A DNA stretch of 64,000 bases, taken from NCBI RefSeq assembly GCF_041956535.1, contig NW_027192193.1, positions 797,192 to 861,191 on the forward strand, read 5' to 3'. The notes beneath the pieces were generated by a model. It was not told where the DNA came from. It saw only the letters and a program-made list of their open reading frames with translations, and ran no database searches. Source of the DNA: Calcarisporiella thermophila CBS 279.70. Taxonomy: Eukaryota; Calcarisporiellomycota. Positions 61,633 through 64,000 of the stretch are shown in pieces (position 1 is the stretch's first letter; each line of letters opens with the position of its first letter). The translations under genes and the position numbers were made by a program.

Positions 61633-64000
61633 TTAGCTTCTAGAAGCGTCGATTCTTTCCAATGAAGCCCTGTATTCCATAACTATCCGTTGCAAGTGGC
61701 GGTTCCGAGCTAGAATTGGCAGGATTTCGCGCAATAAATCTCGCTTCGCCAGTCCGAGAATGGTTGGCGACCAGTCGGGGTGTTCATCGATCCCTCCTGT
61801 TTCCATACGCTGTACTGGCCCAAGGAACTCTCGACATAACTCTTCCACCTTGGTCAACTCGCCTCTATCTGAGAGCTTCCTTGCATAGTTGTGCAGCCAG
61901 TGTCTGTACTCCTCGTCAGGTACCTTCAATAATTCAGCGCTAAGCAATTGATTTTCTAAGTGTGCCATCGTGATTGCACTCTGTGACCCTTCGTCGATCT
62001 TGGCCAGCTCCCTCGCTAGGGTGGAACGAGAGCCCGAATCGGTAAATGCCGATGCGCTCCTTTGAAGCTGTGTCAACACTCCTGGTTGCTGCGTTAGGTC
62101 GTTGCCAAAATCTTCCCCAGTGGTCCAGAAATCTGACACTCGATGCCACGAATCAACAGCGCGAACCCATACTCGCATTTCTAAATGATAAGCGAATGCA
62201 CGGCCCGTAGAGGTGAGAAGGACAGGGGTTCCGTCGGGGCGAACCGAAGCACTGGTAATGAGGGAAGAAGAATGGAGAGAATCATCACTGAGGGTCGAAG
62301 TTTGGAGGATGGGGCCGGCAGAGACTGCCGAAAGTAGAGCGGCTCGTTTTTGAATATCCCTTTGATAAATATGGTTTAATATGGATAATGAAGTAAAAAA
62401 AAATAAGTGAACTTCTACTCACCAGACGTAAACTAATCCCACTTGAGTCACGCATAATAGGTACCGTAGGCCTGAGTCTAAAAATGAAACCTGTGCCTCT
62501 AGCACGATAGTGGGTAGCAGGCGTCTTCCAGAGTGAGAATATATATGGAGAGAACCGTCCTCACATGCAACTGCACAAAATCGTTGATTGCCAGACATCA
62601 GGAGTACTGGACTTGACAAGCAGTCTGTCCAGAGGATTGATCCCTGCGAGCTGGCAATTAACTTCGAAGACTCTAAAAATGGATCGAGAGAATGAATATA
62701 ACAAGAAGAGAAAATGTATTCAGACCATCTCATCTATACCTTTTTCTCGACCGTTTTGCGCCTCTAGCGACAGTTTTTTCCCACCAGTCCACTCGTTGAA
62801 AAGCCGTGATCTGATCTTAGGGGTTTGTAACCTAATCTGCGAATACGCGACTACTGGAGGAACGATAGCACTTCGAGCTGGATTCTGTTCGTACAAAAAA
62901 AATTATTAATGCTGTTGATCAAAAATATATGTAGCGCTAACCAACCTCTATAATCTCTCCATTGGTAGCAATCTTTTTTCTCTTTTCATCTGAGCCAGTC
63001 TGCTTGTGAGTTGTGGACGTGGGTTGTTCTTTTCGTTTATAACCCAATACAAGACTGGATACGCCACCATTGGGAAGAACGCTCGTCGGGCCATCCATTT
63101 CCATTGGAGTTGCTTGGCTCAGTGAGAAGCCTGAAGAAATTGCGTCAGTTGGCTATATATGGAATAATTTATATCAATTTTCTAAATGCCATATCGTCTA
63201 GTAAACTCTATTAAATCTACCCTAGCCGAGAACTTTTCGTTTGGAGTACTTTGTTTCGTTTCTACTTTACGCTGATCTCCGTTAGAGGGCTGGGCAGAGG
63301 GAACCGATAGTCCTCGGAGAAAAGTTGGCTGCACTCGCTTTTTACCACTTTTTGTGATAGTCACCTTCTGTTGTAATGGTGTCTCGGGTTGATCACGACA
63401 TCCAGAAGTAATCGTATGGGAAGAGGAATCAGGTATAGGAGTTGTCTTTGACTCGAACGATGTTGGTGGAGGATTTTCGGGGACAAGGCTAGTATTATCG
63501 CTTTGAGCCTGTGTAGCTGTAGGAGTGGTAGCAGTCTGTTGCTTGAGAGGCGAAGTTTCTGATGGAGCCGGTGTTGATGCACTAGTACTCTTAGGAGTGT
63601 CTGCTGTAATAGTTGGAGGGGCTTCAGATCCCATAAGATCCATTATCCGCTTAGATGATATGTTCTTCGAGCGAACGGCAAACTCCTCTTCCAAAGCAAG
63701 CTGTTCGGGATTTTCAGCGAGTATGGTCGTTTTCTTTTTATAGCCAAACTTGGTCAAAAGTTTTTCCTAAGGGTTTTAATATTATAAATTAGTAGAACGT
63801 ATATTTAGATCGAGAGGGCAAGGAAAAGCGTATGTCTACCTTCTCCTCTAGAGGAACGGGTTCACCCAACTCATCAACGTCAAACAAAAATACTGCAACT
63901 GTACCATCATAGGAACAAGCAGCCGCAAATCTTCCATCTGGACCCCTTTAAAGTTAAAAACTGACAGTTAATTTTTGATTAATATAGATAGAAAAATCAA
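61633..64000 (-). CDS. HIRA: HIRA/Hir1-like histone chaperone (C-terminal part, cut by window end)
   Basis: Minus-strand gene whose N-terminal WD repeats lie beyond 64000. In the window: the last WD blade and LFDVDELGEPVPLEEK, TKFGYKKKTTILAENPEQLA, then the B-domain-like motif TKSGKKRVQPTFL that contacts Asf1. The C-terminal Hira domain follows (SILWTDCLSSPVLLMSGNQR, CEDGSLHIYSHSGRRLLP, YLLCVTQVGLVYVWDIQKRA, WHRVSDFWTTGEDFG, ARELAKIDEGSQSAITMAHL, EQL/ELCREFLGPV). The terminal exon is 62359-61633 and ends DASRS. HIRA deposits H3-H4 independently of replication and silences cryptic promoters. It is a single full-length HIRA rather than split Hir1 and Hir2, judging from the long C-terminal domain joined to the WD end. 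Confidence 0.92.

Overview
This window is nuclear DNA of a fungus. The genes are dense and intron-rich, with short introns of roughly 50-100 nt, clear GT-AG borders and frequent CTAAC-type branch sites. The gene set is fungal: an AreA-type GATA factor, a Zn2Cys6 regulator, a Kre9-like wall protein, an AA11-like polysaccharide monooxygenase and a Vrg4-type GDP-mannose transporter. A CYRI/FAM49 protein, a FAM114-type protein and a full DmX/Rav1 protein point to an early-diverging (zygomycete-grade or similar) lineage rather than a budding yeast. That placement is inference; no rRNA marker is present.

Layout. 0-5 kb: an ArfGAP with two UBA domains and NPF motifs (+), then a GDP-mannose transporter (-). 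The first exon of the transporter is present twice around a 619-N assembly gap. 6-12 kb: a composite homeodomain / TFIIS-N / PP1-docking / CCCH protein related to PNUTS-Ppn1-LUMINIDEPENDENS (+), then cytosolic-type HisRS (+). 12.6-20 kb: secreted glyoxal oxidase (-), nucleoporin Nup42 (-), a membrane-anchored isoprenylcysteine-methylesterase-like hydrolase that has lost its nucleophile serine (+), and a secreted LPMO (-). 21-33 kb: a 9-kb Rav1/DmX gene (-), divergently transcribed from a FAM114/DUF719 gene (+). 33.6-42 kb: Zn2Cys6 regulator, CYRI, Kre9-like GPI protein, WrbA-type flavoprotein and SRP54, all (+). 42.7-52.5 kb: AreA-like GATA factor (-), Abp1 (+), NAD kinase (-) and a NUDT19-like Nudix hydrolase with a PTS1-like tail (-). 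54-64 kb: SLC25 carrier (-) divergent from MEMO1 (+), an Rco1-like double-PHD protein (-), and the C-terminal part of HIRA (-), cut by the window edge.

There is no operon-type logic, but some neighbours share a theme. Two pairs share very short divergent promoters (DmX/FAM114 about 118 bp, carrier/MEMO1 about 88 bp). Rco1-like and HIRA, both repressors of cryptic transcription, are adjacent. An H2O2 producer (glyoxal oxidase) and an H2O2-using LPMO lie 4.5 kb apart. I saw no rRNA, tRNA, CRISPR array or intact transposon. The most unusual objects are the homeodomain-PNUTS fusion architecture, the nucleophile-less hydrolase and the fungal CYRI with its Rac-binding arginine pair conserved.
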